Assembly: GCA_938028845.1 (NCBI GenBank)
Contig: CALIZJ010000272.1
Location: 1 to 6,970 of the forward strand
Direction: 5' to 3'
DNA: 6,970 nt
Source: an uncultured Blautia sp.
GTDB taxonomy: Bacteria; Bacillota; Clostridia; Lachnospirales; Lachnospiraceae
The notes under the pieces were generated by a model that made no database searches, was not told the origin of the DNA, and was given only the letters and a program-made list of their open reading frames with translations. Position numbers and translations under genes: made by a program. Positions within the stretch are counted from its first letter, which is position 1. Every line of letters starts with the position of its first letter. This document shows, piece after piece, positions 5,596 through 6,970 of this stretch.

Positions 5596-6780
5596 ATGGC
5601 AGACAGAAATTTTAAAAAGGGTGTTATTGCAGGTGCGTTAGGAATGGCACTGGTAGGCGTGGGATTTTTTATTGGAAACAACCTGGCGGCCCGGCTGCAG
5701 GGAAATGTACTTTCCGATCCGGGGAATGTGCAGAAGCTGGAATACTTAGAGAAACTCATCGACGAGAATTATCTGGGAGAGAAGAAGGAAGAGGATCTTG
5801 CAGAAGGGCTTTATATAGGGCTGATTTATGGGCTTGGAGATCCTTATTCCGTTTATTATACGGCAGAGGATTACGAGGAGGAAAATTCTTCCACAGAGGG
5901 CGTATATGAAGGAATTGGGATACTTATGCAGAAAAATACAGAAGGCGGTGTAAAGGTGGTAGAGTGCTATGAAGGGGGCCCAGGCGAGCAGGCAGGCTTG
6001 AAAGAAGGGGATATCATCAGCGCTGTTGACGGCACGGATATTACCGAGATGGAGACGTCCCAGGTGTCTGAGATGATAAAGAACAGTGAGAGCGGCCAGG
6101 TGGTGCTTACGGTTCACAGGGAGGAGGTAGAAGATCCTCTTGAAATCACTGTGGAGATCAGGGATGTAGAACTGCCGTCGGTTTTTCATGAAATGTTGAA
6201 CGATGAGACCGGATACATCCGCATCACAGAGTTTAAGGGCGTGACGTATGAACAGTATATGACTGCCTTTTCGGATCTTTCAGACCAGGGAATGGAAAAG
6301 CTGGTGGTAGATTTAAGGGATAATCCAGGAGGACTGCTTTCTTCTGTCTGCGACATATTAAATGAGATCTTGCCGGAGGGTCTGATCGTTTATACAGAAG
6401 ATAAATACGGAAACCGTACAGAGGAGAAGTCGGACGGGGAAAATTCTCTGGATATGCCATTGGCGGTGCTGGTGAACGAAAACAGTGCCAGCGCTTCAGA
6501 AATCTTTGCAGGTGCGGTGCAGGATTACGGGATCGGAACGATCGTAGGGACGAATACTTATGGAAAAGGAGTGGTCCAGAGTATTTATCCTCTAAGTGAC
6601 GGAAGTGCGGTGAAGCTTACAGTAGCAAATTATTATACCCCTAACGGAAATAATATCAATGAGGTGGGGATACAGCCGGATGTGGAGGTTGCGGTAGCGC
6701 CGGAACTTTTAAATAAGGATGAGATCAGCCATGAAGAGGACAATCAGCTTCAGGCTGCCCTTAAGACCCTTGAACAGTGA
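5596..6780 (+). CDS. S41 family carboxyl-terminal processing peptidase (CtpA type)
   Basis: A 394-aa membrane-anchored serine protease of the tail-specific (CtpA/CtpB/Prc) family, acting on the outer face of the membrane. Residues 9-26 form an N-terminal anchor without a clear signal peptidase site. A helical region (about 44-96) precedes the PDZ domain (about 100-178), which contains the carboxylate-binding-type YEGIGI segment (104-109) and AGLKEGDII (133-141). The protease core includes GYIRITEF, VDLRDNPGG (238-246) and VNENSASASEIFAGA (293-307). The expected Ser-Lys-Gln catalytic set is present: S299, K324 in TYGKG and Q328, with the 25- and 4-residue spacings known from Bacillus CtpB. The tail carries NNINEVGIQPDV, typical of the family. 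RBS AAAGGAG (5582-5588) is 7 bases before the ATG. Relatives degrade cell-wall hydrolases or process signalling proteins. Next to ftsEX it may limit wall-cleaving activity, but its substrate is not shown by sequence. Confidence 0.95.
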   Translation: MADRNFKKGVIAGALGMALVGVGFFIGNNLAARLQGNVLSDPGNVQKLEYLEKLIDENYLGEKKEEDLAEGLYIGLIYGLGDPYSVYYTAEDYEEENSSTEGVYEGIGILMQKNTEGGVKVVECYEGGPGEQAGLKEGDIISAVDGTDITEMETSQVSEMIKNSESGQVVLTVHREEVEDPLEITVEIRDVELPSVFHEMLNDETGYIRITEFKGVTYEQYMTAFSDLSDQGMEKLVVDLRDNPGGLLSSVCDILNEILPEGLIVYTEDKYGNRTEEKSDGENSLDMPLAVLVNENSASASEIFAGAVQDYGIGTIVGTNTYGKGVVQSIYPLSDGSAVKLTVANYYTPNGNNINEVGIQPDVEVAVAPELLNKDEISHEEDNQLQAALKTLEQ

Positions 6781-6787
6781 GTGTGTC

Positions 6788-6803
6788 TTTTGGGTTGCCA
6801 AAA
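6788..6803. other. Small hairpin overlapping the degV-like promoter
   Basis: TTTTGG (6788-6793) pairs with CCAAAA (6798-6803) around GTTG. It follows the peptidase stop by 7 bases but has an A run, not a T run, downstream, so it is a poor + strand terminator. It covers the -35 element of the next promoter. Confidence 0.3.
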
Positions 6804-6823
6804 AAAGTAAGAAATGGTATGAT
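6795..6823 (+). promoter_or_regulatory. Sigma-A-type promoter for the degV-like gene
   Basis: TTGCCA (6795-6800) and TATGAT (6818-6823) are separated by the ideal 17 bases, and TGG directly before the -10 gives an extended -10. The predicted start is near 6830, about 40 bases before the ATG. This implies that the DegV-family gene can be expressed independently of ftsEX and the peptidase. Confidence 0.78.
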
Positions 6824-6869
6824 AAATAACATAATAAATTTCTGTTTAAGCGGAAGAAGGGATAGGGAT

Positions 6870-6970
6870 ATGAGAGATTATGTAATTACAACGGATAACG
6901 GTTCTGACCTTTCAAGGGCGTATTTTAAGGACCATGGAGTTGGCTGTACCTATTTAACCTATTCGATAGA
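6870..6970 (+). CDS. DegV family protein, N-terminal fragment (3' truncated)
   Basis: The window holds only the first 33 codons. The beginning MRDYVITTDNGSDLS fits the N-terminal strand and first loop of DegV-family proteins, which bind a fatty acid; characterised relatives (FakB) present exogenous fatty acids to the kinase FakA for phosphorylation. The subsequent HGVGCTYLTYSI matches the second strand of the same fold. GAAGGG (6856-6861) lies 8 bases before the ATG, and a good promoter stands just upstream. The remainder of the protein, expected to be roughly 280 residues, is beyond the right edge. Family assignment rests on a short stretch, but the pattern is characteristic. Confidence 0.85.
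   Translation, partial: MRDYVITTDNGSDLSRAYFKDHGVGCTYLTYSI

Noticed and set aside
5746..6189. A 147-codon open frame on the - strand inside the S41 peptidase gene
   Set aside because: It is a shadow frame antisense to conserved PDZ and linker sequence of the peptidase.

Overview
The window looks like chromosomal DNA from a low-to-moderate GC Gram-positive anaerobe of the Clostridia, most likely family Lachnospiraceae. This is inferred from gene content and style: an OPT-family transporter followed by a stand-alone PqqD-like protein, a YitT/DUF2179 membrane protein, a CdaR/PucR-type regulator, ftsE-ftsX, a CtpA-type S41 peptidase and a DegV protein, with strong AAGGAGG ribosome binding sites and sigma-A-like promoters. 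No species can be named. All genes are on the + strand. The first 16 bases match the 3' end of a standard Illumina adapter, so the left edge is an assembly or trimming artefact and genuine sequence begins near base 17.

Layout. (1) 17-1323: the C-terminal half of an OPT oligopeptide transporter (5' end missing), whose stop codon directly abuts the start of a 122-aa PqqD-like protein (TAAATG); a hairpin near 1333-1369 probably ends this unit. (2) 1438-2307: a YitT-family membrane protein with a C-terminal DUF2179 domain. (3) 2453-3541: a CdaR/PucR-type transcription factor with an N-terminal ligand-sensing region and a C-terminal helix-turn-helix, ended by a textbook intrinsic terminator (3569-3611). 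(4) A 402-base gap (3542-3943) holds that terminator, an extended -10 promoter (3759-3786) and, just before ftsE, a three-fold 11-bp-phased ATTAC repeat resembling the direct-repeat boxes of WalR/PhoP-type response regulators. (5) 3944-6780: ftsE and ftsX, overlapping by 11 bases, then a membrane-anchored S41/PDZ peptidase, separated from ftsX by a terminator-like hairpin. (6) 6870-6970: the first 33 codons of a DegV-family gene behind its own good promoter.

How they fit together. FtsEX is the transmembrane ATPase switch that activates peptidoglycan hydrolases outside the cell during division or elongation. CtpA-type proteases in other bacteria act on the extracytoplasmic face, and some degrade cell-wall hydrolases. 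The cluster therefore plausibly couples an activator of wall cleavage to a protease that could limit it, and the phased repeat hints at control by an envelope-sensing two-component system. The OPT/PqqD pair and YitT appear to be separate units. I found no mobile element, CRISPR array, tRNA, rRNA or clear riboswitch, and nothing that amounts to a wholly new system. The most interesting points are the candidate response-regulator box and the hairpin between ftsX and the peptidase gene.
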